A DNA stretch of 49,366 nt from an uncultured bacterium (GCA_903838985.1 CAIMAO010000019.1:1-49366); one strand, 5' to 3'. Numbered from the stretch's first letter, positions 37,607-47,023 are shown. Numbers and translations: made by a program. The notes: generated from the letters alone by a model not told the origin.

Positions 37607-37993
37607 ATGGATTCAATTTCAAACATGATAATAATGTTAAAGAACGCAAGTCTCGCAAACAAAGAGTCTGTTTCTTTACCATATTCAAAAATGAAAAATG
37701 CGATTGCAGAATGTTTGAAAAAAGAAGGTTATGTGAAACAAATTTCAAAGAAAGTTAAAAAGGGTTTTCCAGTATTGGAAGTGGAATTAGTTTATACAGA
37801 AAAGAAACCAAAAATTACAGAAGTTGAAAGAGTTTCAAAACAATCACGACGTGTTTATTTTAAAATGAAAGATATCCATTCCATTAGAAATGGATCTGGT
37901 CTTTTAGTTCTTTCCACACCAAAAGGAATTTTGTCTGGTAAAGAAGCTAGAAAAGAACAGGTCGGAGGAGAAGCATTGTTTAGAATTTGGTAA
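37607..37993 (+). CDS. rpsH: Ribosomal protein S8
   Basis: ISNMIIMLKNASLANKESVSLPYSKMKNAIAECLKKEGYV...LLVLSTPKGILSGKEARKEQVGGEAL. Confidence 0.96.
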   Translation: MDSISNMIIMLKNASLANKESVSLPYSKMKNAIAECLKKEGYVKQISKKVKKGFPVLEVELVYTEKKPKITEVERVSKQSRRVYFKMKDIHSIRNGSGLLVLSTPKGILSGKEARKEQVGGEALFRIW

Positions 37994-38002
37994 TTAAAAT
38001 AT

Positions 38003-38536
38003 ATGAGTAGAATAGGAAAACAAGAAATTCAAATACCAACAGGAGTACAAGTCACAAAAGATGGGGCTGTTTTGAAAGTTGTTGGTCCAAAAGGAACACT
38101 TACAAAAGTTTTTCGTGATGATGTGACAATAAATATTGCTGACAAAATGGTGACTTTGAATATAACTAGAAATGATAAATTTTCTAAATCTCTTTGGGGT
38201 ACTTATGCTTCACATATTAAAAATATGATAAAAGGAGTAGAGACACCATACCAAAAGAAATTGATTTTAGAAGGAGTTGGTTTTAAATCTGAAGTAAAAG
38301 GGAAAGAATTTGTTTTTGCTTTAGGATTTTCTCATCCAGTCGTCGTCGGCATTCCAGAAGGCATCACAGCTACTGCAGAAAAGAACAATATTACAATCAC
38401 AGGAATTGATAAAGAATTAGTTGGAAGTTTTACAGCTGCTATTCGTGCATTGAAGAAGCCAGAACCTTACAAAGGTAAAGGTATGCGTTATGAAGATGAA
38501 GTTATCAGAAGAAAACAAGGTAAAAAGACAGCATAG
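38003..38536 (+). CDS. rplF: Ribosomal protein L6
   Basis: MSRIGKQEIQIPTGVQV...VVGPKGTL...GVGFKSEVKG...PEPYKGKGMRYEDEVIRRKQGKKTA. Confidence 0.97.
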   Translation: MSRIGKQEIQIPTGVQVTKDGAVLKVVGPKGTLTKVFRDDVTINIADKMVTLNITRNDKFSKSLWGTYASHIKNMIKGVETPYQKKLILEGVGFKSEVKGKEFVFALGFSHPVVVGIPEGITATAEKNNITITGIDKELVGSFTAAIRALKKPEPYKGKGMRYEDEVIRRKQGKKTA

Positions 38537-38556
38537 TTTAATTTTTATATAAAATT

Positions 38557-38898
38557 ATGATTAAAAAAGACGAAAAAAGAAAAAGATTAAAAGTGAAAAT
38601 TAGAGCAAAGATCTCTGGCACAGAAACACGCCCAAGACTTTCTGTTTTTCGTTCTAATAAGTTTATTTATGCTCAAGTTATCGATGACAAAAATGGTAAG
38701 ACATTAACACAAGCAAGTGATGTTAAAATCACAAAAGGCACAAAGACAGAAAGAGCCAAAGAAGTAGGTGCGATGATAGCTGAAGCTTGTAAGAAGATTA
38801 AAATTGACCAAGTTGTTTTTGATAGAAATGGATTTAGATATACTGGACGTATCAAATTAGTAGCCGACACAGCGAGAGCTAGTGGACTTAAATTTTAA
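38557..38898 (+). CDS. rplR: Ribosomal protein L18
   Basis: RPRLSVFRSNKFIYAQVIDDKNGKTLTQAS...VVFDRNGFRYTGRIKLVADTAR. Confidence 0.96.
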   Translation: MIKKDEKRKRLKVKIRAKISGTETRPRLSVFRSNKFIYAQVIDDKNGKTLTQASDVKITKGTKTERAKEVGAMIAEACKKIKIDQVVFDRNGFRYTGRIKLVADTARASGLKF

Positions 38899-38901
38899 TA
38901 T

Positions 38902-39444
38902 ATGACAGAAGAAGAAAATAAAAAAAAGAATAATAATCGCCGATCTTCATCTTTTGGAAGACCAAAGCCTGAATTTGATCAGAAGATTTTAAGTATTCGT
39001 CGTGTCACTCGTGTCGTTGCTGGAGGACGCAGATTTTCTTTTAGTGTTGCTTTAGTAGCGGGAGATAAAAAAGGTGCTATTGGCTTAGGTTTAGGAAAAG
39101 CAGGTGATACTTCTCTTGCTATAAACAAAGCACTTCGAAATGCAAAGAAAAACATGGTTAGACTACAACTTACGAAAACCATGTCTATTCCACATGAAGT
39201 TTCTGCAAAATTCTCAAGTTCATCTGTGTTACTTATGCCAAACAAAGGCCGTGGACTCGTAGCAGGCACAGTCGTTCGTGATATAGCTAAATTAGCTGGA
39301 ATGAAAGATATAACAGGTAAGATTTTATCTGGTAGTAAAAATAAATTAAATAATTCTAAAGCAGTTATGTCAGCACTTTCTCAGATTTCTTCAAAATATT
39401 CAAAAGTAGTAGTTGAGAGTGTAATTAAAGATTTGAAACAATAA
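38902..39444 (+). CDS. rpsE: Ribosomal protein S5
   Basis: ILSIRRVTRVVAGGRRFSFSVALVAGDKKGAIGLGLGKAGDTSLAINKALRNAKKNM. Confidence 0.97.
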   Translation: MTEEENKKKNNNRRSSSFGRPKPEFDQKILSIRRVTRVVAGGRRFSFSVALVAGDKKGAIGLGLGKAGDTSLAINKALRNAKKNMVRLQLTKTMSIPHEVSAKFSSSSVLLMPNKGRGLVAGTVVRDIAKLAGMKDITGKILSGSKNKLNNSKAVMSALSQISSKYSKVVVESVIKDLKQ

Positions 39445-39448
39445 TTTT

Positions 39449-39883
39449 ATGCAGATACATAATTTAAAAAGAGAACATAAAAATAAGAAAGATCGCATAG
39501 TCGGTCGTGGTGGTAAACATGCTAAGACTTCAGGAAGAGGAGGTAAGGGGCAGACAGCTCGTGCGGGTAATAAACGCCGTCCAGAACTTCGCGATATCAT
39601 TAAGAAATTACCAAAACATCGTGGTTATCAATTTAATTCTATCGAGATAAAACCAGTTGGAATTTCTCTTGATAAGGTCATTAAAGCTTTTGAAAAGGGA
39701 GGGGAAGTCAATCCTAAAAATCTTTTAGAAGCGAAAGTAGTCAAAAAAGTAAAAGGTTGGATCCCAAAGATAAAGATATTAAATGGTAAATTGGAATTAG
39801 CTACAAAGATTCAAGTTTCTAAATGTTTAGTTTCAGATTCTGCAAAAGAGAAAATACTAAAAGCAGGAGGAGAAATAAACTAA
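39449..39883 (+). CDS. rplO: Ribosomal protein L15
   Basis: VGRGGKHAKTSGRGGKGQTARAGNKRRPELRDIIKKLPKHRGYQF. Confidence 0.95.
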   Translation: MQIHNLKREHKNKKDRIVGRGGKHAKTSGRGGKGQTARAGNKRRPELRDIIKKLPKHRGYQFNSIEIKPVGISLDKVIKAFEKGGEVNPKNLLEAKVVKKVKGWIPKIKILNGKLELATKIQVSKCLVSDSAKEKILKAGGEIN

Positions 39884-39924
39884 GTCATAAAGTAGAAAGT
39901 TATAAAGTTCATAAAGTAAATATA
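39882..39924 (+). repeat. ATAAAGTT-rich intergenic spacer repeat before secY
   Basis: taagtcataaagtagaaagttataaagttcataaagtaaatata, near copy of the rplX spacer. Confidence 0.8.
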
Positions 39925-41196
39925 ATGGAAAACTTTTTAAATAAAATAAAATTGATTTGGACTGATACTGTTTTACGAAAAAGAGTTTTGTTTGTCATTT
40001 TTGCTTTAGTGGTTTTTCGTTTACTTTCTGCAATACCTATTCCAGGGATAGATACACTAGAACTCAGTCGTTTTTTATCTAACAACCAATTTTTTGGTAT
40101 TTTAAATATATTCTCTGGTGGTGGACTTTCCAATCTTTCTATAATAATGCTTGGTGTTGGGCCATACATCACAGGTTCAATCATAATGCAGCTTTTGACT
40201 ATTATGGTGCCTGCTTTAAAGAGAATCTATCATGAAGAAGGTGAAGCTGGTAGAAAAAGATTTACTCAGTATTCAAGACTTATTACTATTCCACTTGCAG
40301 CTATTCAAGGTTTCAGTCTTTTAGCTATTCTTGAAAGTCAAAAGATTTTAGTAAATTTGACGCCTTTTAATCGTATCACAAATTTGATTATAGTTATTTC
40401 AGGTTCTATTTTATTGATGTGGATTGGTGAACTTATGACTGAGTTTGGTATTGGTAATGGTGTTTCTTTAATAATTTTCGCTGGTATCGTTTCCAGACTT
40501 CCTTCAGAAATAAGTCAGTTGATATTTACTTTTGATGTTTCTCAGATACCTCTTTACTTGATGTTTATAGCAGCAGGCGCTCTTGTTATTGCAGGGGTTG
40601 TCGTTGTTACAGAGGCAGAACGTCCAATACCTGTCACTTATGCAAAGCGTGTACGTGGTGCAAAGATGTATGGTGGAGGTTCCACATATTTACCATTACG
40701 TGTTAATCAAGCAGGAGTTATTCCTATAATTTTTGCTCTTTCTTTATTGCTATTTCCACAGATGATAGGTAATTTCTTATCAAGTTCTGGAAATGCGACT
40801 GTCGCATCTGTTGCAAAAGTATTAGCTTCATTTTCACAAACAAGCACTCTTTATGCTGTGCTTTACTTTATATTAGTATTTCTTTTCACATATTTTTACA
40901 CAGCTGTCACATTTGATCCAGAAGCACTTGCAACTAATTTACAAAAGAATGGTGCATTTATTCCAGGTATTCGCCCAGGAGTTTCTACTTCTGCATATAT
41001 TTCAAAAGTTTTGAGTCGTATTACATTACTCGGTGCAGTCTTCTTAGGATTCATCGCTGTTTTGCCTTTGATAGTACGTTCATTGACTGGTATCACAGCT
41101 ATAGCTCTAGGTGGTACAGCACTTCTCATCGTTGTCTCTGTTGTTCTTGATCTCATCAAAAAAGTAGATGCTCAAATCTCAATGAGGGAATACTAA
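39925..41196 (+). CDS. secY: Preprotein translocase subunit SecY
   Basis: RLLSAIPIPGID...FSGGGLSNLSIIMLGVGPYITGSIIMQLL...GIGNGVSLIIFAGIV...ERPIPVTYAKRV. Confidence 0.97.
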   Translation: MENFLNKIKLIWTDTVLRKRVLFVIFALVVFRLLSAIPIPGIDTLELSRFLSNNQFFGILNIFSGGGLSNLSIIMLGVGPYITGSIIMQLLTIMVPALKRIYHEEGEAGRKRFTQYSRLITIPLAAIQGFSLLAILESQKILVNLTPFNRITNLIIVISGSILLMWIGELMTEFGIGNGVSLIIFAGIVSRLPSEISQLIFTFDVSQIPLYLMFIAAGALVIAGVVVVTEAERPIPVTYAKRVRGAKMYGGGSTYLPLRVNQAGVIPIIFALSLLLFPQMIGNFLSSSGNATVASVAKVLASFSQTSTLYAVLYFILVFLFTYFYTAVTFDPEALATNLQKNGAFIPGIRPGVSTSAYISKVLSRITLLGAVFLGFIAVLPLIVRSLTGITAIALGGTALLIVVSVVLDLIKKVDAQISMREY

Positions 41197-41209
41197 AAAT
41201 ATATTTAAA

Positions 41210-41239
41210 ACAAAAAACTCCCTTATTGGGAGTTTTTTG
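41210..41239. terminator. Bidirectional terminator; loop overlaps stop codon of the minus-strand kinase
   Basis: CAAAAAACTCCCttattGGGAGTTTTTTG. Confidence 0.85.
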
Positions 41240-41831
41240 TTTTGTATTCTTCTATTGCTTCCAAAATATCTTTTGTTACCTTAGAAATTGGTTGATTGCC
41301 GTTTATTATTTTTAGTTTACTTAAGCTCTGAAAGTATTTTACTGTTTTGCCGACTTGATCTTTGTGCCAATTTATTCTAGTTTTTATAATATTTTTTTCA
41401 TCAAGTATTTTATAGTCAGCTTTCATGCTTCCTGTCCTTCTTTCAGTTGATCGCTTGTAAACTTCTTTATCAGGAAGACTTACATAGAAAGCCAAAAAAT
41501 CTTGTTTTTTTTCAGCAAGGATTTTTTTTAATAATTGAGCTTCTGGTTTCAACCTAGGGTTTCCTAAGAACAACAAATCTTTATCTTTTGGTTTTTTGGA
41601 AATTTCTCGAATTAAAAATTTTTTCATAAGTGCTACAGGTGCTGGCTTGCCTTGTCCTGTCGTGCGTCTTACCCAATCTCCATCTGCGCTCTTTTCTTTC
41701 ATTAATTTACGCCAATATATACCAGACTCAACAAGCTTGAGAGCGTATTTATTTTCTAAAATTTTTGCTTGAGTATCTTTACCAGAGGCTATCATCCCTA
41801 ATAAAACTATATTAAATCCAAGTTTTTTCAT
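41223..41831 (-). CDS. Nucleoside monophosphate kinase-like P-loop protein (Adk paralogue)
   Basis: NIVLLGMIASGKDTQAKILENKYALKLVESG; TATATT -10 6 nt upstream on minus strand. Confidence 0.8.
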   Translation of the reverse strand: MKKLGFNIVLLGMIASGKDTQAKILENKYALKLVESGIYWRKLMKEKSADGDWVRRTTGQGKPAPVALMKKFLIREISKKPKDKDLLFLGNPRLKPEAQLLKKILAEKKQDFLAFYVSLPDKEVYKRSTERRTGSMKADYKILDEKNIIKTRINWHKDQVGKTVKYFQSLSKLKIINGNQPISKVTKDILEAIEEYKTKNSQ

Positions 41832-41890
41832 GTATTTAATATAACATATCGGGGGTTGTTTTTTAAGCTTAAATTTTGTATTCTTAGTTT

Positions 41891-42478
41891 ATGCAACCTC
41901 AAACTTTTGTGTTTTTTGGAATAATAGGCTCTGGCAAGGGGACACAGGTAGATTTACTTGTGGATTTCTTAAAAAAGCGTGACGGACGTGAGTGTCTTCA
42001 TACTTCTACAGGTAATGAATATAGGAAACTCATAGAAAGTGGTAATTACACAGGCACATTGGTGAAAGATTCAATAACTCGTGGGGAACTTCAGCCTAAT
42101 TTTTTGACTAATGCTATTTTTACAAATATATTGACCTCATCTTTAAATCCTGAAAAACATTTGATAGCAGATGGATATCCTAGGACCATAGAGCAATCAG
42201 AGAATTTTGAAGCAATGATGAAATTTTTCCATAGAGACAATATAGATATAATTTATATAGAACTCAGTAAAGAAGAAGCGTTGAGAAGAAATCTATTGCG
42301 TGGTAGACATGATGATACAAAGGAGGGGATAGCAAAAAGATTTAACGAATATACAAACAATGTAGTGCCTTCAATGAATTATTTTAAAGATAAAGAAAAT
42401 TATAAGATACATCATATCAACGGTGAACAAAGTAAAGAAGACGTTCACAAAGATATTATTAAAGCACTTAATTTCTAG
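41891..42478 (+). CDS. adk: Adenylate kinase family protein
   Basis: FVFFGIIGSGKGTQVDLLVDFL...LIADGYPRTIEQSENF...LRRNLLRGRHDDTKEGIAKRF; secY-adk-map context. Confidence 0.88.
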   Translation: MQPQTFVFFGIIGSGKGTQVDLLVDFLKKRDGRECLHTSTGNEYRKLIESGNYTGTLVKDSITRGELQPNFLTNAIFTNILTSSLNPEKHLIADGYPRTIEQSENFEAMMKFFHRDNIDIIYIELSKEEALRRNLLRGRHDDTKEGIAKRFNEYTNNVVPSMNYFKDKENYKIHHINGEQSKEDVHKDIIKALNF

Positions 42479-42479
42479 T

Positions 42480-43163
42480 ATGGAAAAAGAAACTATTATC
42501 ATTTCATTAGGTGGCTCTCTGATTATTCCTGATGATATTGATGTTTCTTTTTTGAAAGAGTTTAAAGATCTAATTATTTCTCAAATAGAAAAGGGAAAAA
42601 ATTTTGTGATAATAACTGGTGGAGGGAAAGTTTGTAGAAAATATCAATTGGCTGCTAAAGAAATTTCTAGCCCTTCTGATGATGATTTAGATTGGATAGG
42701 GATAGCTTCTTTGAGATTAAATGCACAACTTCTCAGAGTAATATTTAGAGATTATACTCATCCTAAAATAATAAAAGATCCAAATGAAATTCTTGATTTT
42801 GATAAGCCAATAGTAGTTGGTTCAGCAAATGAACCTGGACATAGTACGGATTGGGATGCAGTTGTCATAGCAAAAAATGTAGGTGCAAAAAAAATAATTA
42901 ATTTATCAAATACTGATTATGTTTATGATTCTGACCCAAAGATGAACCCTGATGCAAAAAAGATTGAGAAAATTTCTTGGGTAGATTATAGAAAATTAAT
43001 TCCAAAAGAATGGAACCCGGGCTTGAATTCTCCATTTGATCCTATCGCTTCAGAGCTTTCTGAAAAAGAGGGAATAGAAGTAGTGATAATGAATGGTAAG
43101 CCAATCGATAATTTAGCTAAATATCTAAACGGAGAAGAATTTAAAGGAACAGTAATTAAGTAA
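42480..43163 (+). CDS. pyrH: UMP kinase (amino acid kinase fold)
   Basis: IIISLGGSLIIPDDID...FVIITGGGKVCRKYQ...GHSTDWDAVVIAKNVGAKKIINLSNTDYVYDSDPKMNPDAKK. Confidence 0.9.
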   Translation: MEKETIIISLGGSLIIPDDIDVSFLKEFKDLIISQIEKGKNFVIITGGGKVCRKYQLAAKEISSPSDDDLDWIGIASLRLNAQLLRVIFRDYTHPKIIKDPNEILDFDKPIVVGSANEPGHSTDWDAVVIAKNVGAKKIINLSNTDYVYDSDPKMNPDAKKIEKISWVDYRKLIPKEWNPGLNSPFDPIASELSEKEGIEVVIMNGKPIDNLAKYLNGEEFKGTVIK

Positions 43164-43275
43164 AATTTTATTAATCAAACTTTTTTCGGTACGGATTTTT
43201 TGAAGCTTAAAAAATCCTGAAGTTCTCGGCTCGTCAGCCTCGAAACCCCTTCAAAAGTTTATTTATAAAATTTTA
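43161..43275. repeat. Palindromic-arm repeat, copy A (between pyrH and map)
   Basis: 68-nt core 43185-43252; left arm taaaattttattaatcaaactttt near reverse complement of right arm aaaagtttatttataaaatttta. Confidence 0.9.
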
Positions 43276-43287
43276 GTATATAAAAAC

Positions 43288-44058
43288 ATGGCAATAATAA
43301 TTAAAACAAAAGAAGAAATAGAAATATTAAGAGAAGGTGGCAAGAGACTCGCTACTGTTTTATATAAAGTTGGAGAAATGGTAAAGCCTGGTATTTCTAC
43401 TTGGGAACTAGATAAGTATGCAGAAAAATTAATTAAAGATATGGGAGATTATCCTGCATCACTACATTATCGTCCGGAGGGAGCAGATACGCCATTTCCA
43501 GCTTCTTTGTGTGTTTCGATAAATAATGAAGTTGTTCATGGAATTCCAAATAAAAATAAAATATTACAAGAAGGAGATATTGTTTCTCTTGATTTATTAC
43601 TGAGACATAAAAATCTTTTTACAGATATGGCTATCACTGTGCCTGTGGGAGAGGTTAGTTCTTCGTCAAAAAAACTTTTGAAGGTGACAGAAGATGCATT
43701 GATGGTGGGTATTGATGCGGCGAGGGGAGGAAACAGAATAGGAGACATTGGTCATGCTATAGAGAGTTTTGCTCGCAAATATAAATATGGAATTGTAGAA
43801 GTTTTGTCTGGGCATGGTGTAGGGAAGGCAATACACGAAGATCCTTATGTACCAAATTTTGGGAAAGCTGGTACTGGAGCAAAGCTCGTGCCAGGTATGG
43901 TCATAGCCATAGAGCCGATGCTAAATAATGGAACAAAAAATGTCACCTTAGATAAAGACGGATGGACTTTTCGTACAGCTGATGGCAAAAGAAGTGCCCA
44001 TTTTGAACATACGATCTTGATCACCGAAGGTGAACCGGAGATACTAACTAAAATTTAA
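43288..44058 (+). CDS. map: Type I methionine aminopeptidase
   Basis: YPASLHYRPEGADTPFPASLCVSINNEVVHGIPN...GDIVSLDLLL...GHGVGKAIHEDPYVPNFG...GMVIAIEPM. Confidence 0.96.
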   Translation: MAIIIKTKEEIEILREGGKRLATVLYKVGEMVKPGISTWELDKYAEKLIKDMGDYPASLHYRPEGADTPFPASLCVSINNEVVHGIPNKNKILQEGDIVSLDLLLRHKNLFTDMAITVPVGEVSSSSKKLLKVTEDALMVGIDAARGGNRIGDIGHAIESFARKYKYGIVEVLSGHGVGKAIHEDPYVPNFGKAGTGAKLVPGMVIAIEPMLNNGTKNVTLDKDGWTFRTADGKRSAHFEHTILITEGEPEILTKI

Positions 44059-44164
44059 ATTAAGAAACAATGTTTTTTCGGTACGGATTTTTTGAAGCTT
44101 AAAAAATCCTGAAATTCTCGGCTCGTCAGCCTCGAAACCCCTTCAAAACATTATTTCTTAATTT
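44057..44164. repeat. Palindromic-arm repeat, copy B (after map)
   Basis: Core 44077-44144 differs from copy A at 1 of 68 positions; arms aaattaagaaacaatgtttt / aaaacattatttcttaattt pair at 19/20. Confidence 0.9.
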
Positions 44165-44185
44165 AGCTTGTGATATAATAAATGG

Positions 44186-46945
44186 ATGGAAGGAACATTT
44201 TTAAATGAAATGCCAAAATTCAAGACTCCAGAAGAGGAGCTGAATTATTTGCGTGCGCATGTGGCAAAAAGAGAACAAGAATTAATTGACACAGGACGTT
44301 TTGAACATGCAGATGAAAATGCAGTAAAGGATATTATTGGACAATATAAAGAAAAGTCACAAGAAGATGTTTTACATAAAGACAATATAATTTCTAAAAA
44401 AGAAACAGAAAACATAGTATTAGCATTAAAACCAGAAACACATGACACCATAATGGAAGAGCTTTTGGGTATTGTCATAACTAAAGGAGTTCGAAATGCT
44501 TTAGCTGTCGTGGAATCTATGGCCAACCCCCATATAGACGATGATTTCCACAGAATATTGGTTCAATATTTTAAAACTGGACAGTTAGCTGGTTGCAAAG
44601 AAGGAACACCCTTGTATAAATCTTTGAATATGACCCTTTTTGAAATTACACTTCCGCCACCAAGAGAAGAAGCTGATAAGCAAAAAGGTTTTAAAGAGTT
44701 TATCGGCGCAATGGAACAATTCTACGCTGGCATGAATTCTATTTCAGAAGGAAAAAATAATGAGAAAGAAAATTATTTTACTTTAGAAGTCGCACTTAAT
44801 AACGTTTCTGATGAAGTAGTGGTTTACGCAGCGATACCAAATAAACACATTACACTTTTTGAAAAACAAGTGCTTTCTTTTTATCATGACGCAAAAATTC
44901 ACGAAGTATCTGACGATTATAACGTTTTTAATGAAAAGGGTGGTTCAGCCGGTGCTTATGCTAGCTTTTCTGAACGTTCAGTACTACCAATAAAGACTTA
45001 TGACAACATTGATCACGACCCAATGAATATCATACTCAATGTTTTTTCTAAATTAAAAAAAGAAGGAGAGGGTGCAGCAATACAGCTCATAGTGGCTCCT
45101 GCTGGTGAGAAATTTATTAATGAATTTCATTATATTTTAGATGATGTGAAAGATGGAATGTCAGTTAAACACGCAGCCGATAATTTTTATAAATTCAATA
45201 GAGCACTTTATAAAGCCACAAAAGAATTATTTTTTGAAAAAAAGAAAAAAGAAGAAACAAAAGAGAAATATATAAAAGGAAGGACTGCAGTAGATGAAGG
45301 TGCGGCAGAAAAGATAGGGAACAAAATGAAAAGCTCTATTATGAAAGCGAATATTCGTATCATTACTTCTGCACCGACAAAAGAAGAAGCAGAATCAATA
45401 TTAGGTGAGATAGAATCTTCCTTCAATCAATTTTCTGAACCAGCAAGTAATTCTTTTGTTTTTGAAAAAGCTTATGGTAGCGATTTAAAGAAACTTTTTC
45501 ATGATTTTTCATATCGTATTTTTTCTGGTGATAAAGTTTTACCAATGAATTTAAAAGAGCTTTCTTCTGTGTTTCATTTCCCAGTCGGTATAGGTAGTCA
45601 GCCACAATTGAAAGAAGCAAAGTCAGGGATAGCTCCTGCACCACTTGAAATGGGGGAGCAGGGAATCATTTTAGGTGTAAATAGCTATAGAGGAAAAGAT
45701 ACTGTAGTGCGTATGGGACGCGAAGATAGAATGAGACATTTCTATGTTATAGGTCAGACAGGCACAGGTAAGACTAATATTATGTTGAATATGATTAGCC
45801 AAGATATTAAGAATGGTGATGGTTGTTGTTATATTGATCCACATGGCACAGATATCCAAACTATTCTTTCACGTATTCCTAAAGAAAGAATTGATGATGT
45901 TATCTATTTTGATCCAGCTTATACAATGCGACCAATGGGTCTCAATATGTTGGAATATGATTCAAAATATCCAGAGCAAAAAACATTTGTAGTGAATGAA
46001 ATGATGGGAATTTTTAATAAGTTATTCGATATGAAAGTGGGTGGTGGAGCAATGTTTGAGCAGTATTTTAGAAATAGTGCGTTTCTTGTGATGGAAGATC
46101 CAGAATCTGGTTCTACACTGCTTGAGATTACTAGAGTTTTGGCTGATAAAGAATTTCGTGATATGAAACTTGCAAAATGTAAGAATCCTATCATCAAACA
46201 ATTTTGGATTTCTGCTGAACAAACGACAGGAGATCAATCTCTAGCAAACTTTGTTCCTTATATTTCTTCAAAATTTGATAACTTTATTTCCAACGACATT
46301 ATGCGCCCTGTTGTTCTCCAACAAAATTCTGTTTTTAACTTTAGAAAAATAATGGATGAGAAAAAAATTCTTTTGGTAAATCTTTCTAAAGGTAGGTTAG
46401 GGGATATAAATGCAAACCTTATAGGTCTCGTGCTTGTTGGTAAAATTCAGATGGCAGCGCTTTCTCGTGTAGATATGTTTGGTAAACCCATGAATGATTT
46501 TTATCTTTACATAGATGAATTCCAAAATGTCACTACAGATTCTATTTCTTCTATTTTGTCTGAAGCTAGAAAATATAGATTGTCATTAAACATAGCACAT
46601 CAATACATTACCCAGCTTGAAGAAAAAATTAAAAATGCTGTTTTTGGCAACGTTGGTTCTATGGCTGTATTTCGTGTGGGCACTGAAGATGCTACATTTT
46701 TGGAACCAAAATTTAAACCTCAATTTAATGCAAATGATATAGCGAAGCTGGATAATTACAATGCTTATATGAGTATGCTCATAAATGGTCAACCTACGAA
46801 ACCATTTAATATAAAGACGTTGGCACCAGAAGAAGGCAATAAAGATATTGTTGATGATTTAAAGCAACTTTCATACTTAAAATATGGACGTGACAGAGAA
46901 GAAGTGGAAGCAGAAATTATGGGTAGATATTCTTCAATGAACTAA
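44186..46945 (+). CDS. Conjugation/T4SS-type DNA-translocase ATPase (TraG/TraD/VirB4-like)
   Basis: Walker A VIGQTGTGKTNIMLNMI; CYIDPHGTD; FYLYIDEFQNVTTDSISSILSEARKYRLSLNIAHQY. Confidence 0.88.
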   Translation: MEGTFLNEMPKFKTPEEELNYLRAHVAKREQELIDTGRFEHADENAVKDIIGQYKEKSQEDVLHKDNIISKKETENIVLALKPETHDTIMEELLGIVITKGVRNALAVVESMANPHIDDDFHRILVQYFKTGQLAGCKEGTPLYKSLNMTLFEITLPPPREEADKQKGFKEFIGAMEQFYAGMNSISEGKNNEKENYFTLEVALNNVSDEVVVYAAIPNKHITLFEKQVLSFYHDAKIHEVSDDYNVFNEKGGSAGAYASFSERSVLPIKTYDNIDHDPMNIILNVFSKLKKEGEGAAIQLIVAPAGEKFINEFHYILDDVKDGMSVKHAADNFYKFNRALYKATKELFFEKKKKEETKEKYIKGRTAVDEGAAEKIGNKMKSSIMKANIRIITSAPTKEEAESILGEIESSFNQFSEPASNSFVFEKAYGSDLKKLFHDFSYRIFSGDKVLPMNLKELSSVFHFPVGIGSQPQLKEAKSGIAPAPLEMGEQGIILGVNSYRGKDTVVRMGREDRMRHFYVIGQTGTGKTNIMLNMISQDIKNGDGCCYIDPHGTDIQTILSRIPKERIDDVIYFDPAYTMRPMGLNMLEYDSKYPEQKTFVVNEMMGIFNKLFDMKVGGGAMFEQYFRNSAFLVMEDPESGSTLLEITRVLADKEFRDMKLAKCKNPIIKQFWISAEQTTGDQSLANFVPYISSKFDNFISNDIMRPVVLQQNSVFNFRKIMDEKKILLVNLSKGRLGDINANLIGLVLVGKIQMAALSRVDMFGKPMNDFYLYIDEFQNVTTDSISSILSEARKYRLSLNIAHQYITQLEEKIKNAVFGNVGSMAVFRVGTEDATFLEPKFKPQFNANDIAKLDNYNAYMSMLINGQPTKPFNIKTLAPEEGNKDIVDDLKQLSYLKYGRDREEVEAEIMGRYSSMN

Positions 46946-47023
46946 TGTTATCCACAGATTCTATCTATATTTAAAAGGATTTTTATTGTTGTGTTATGTT
47001 TTTAAATTGCTATAATATTAAAT

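Noticed and set aside
46948-46956. Perfect DnaA box TTATCCACA after the ATPase gene
   Set aside because: Only one other match noticed (TGTGGATAA at 2243, inside pilM); no cluster, AT-rich DUE or dnaA/dnaN context, so not called an origin
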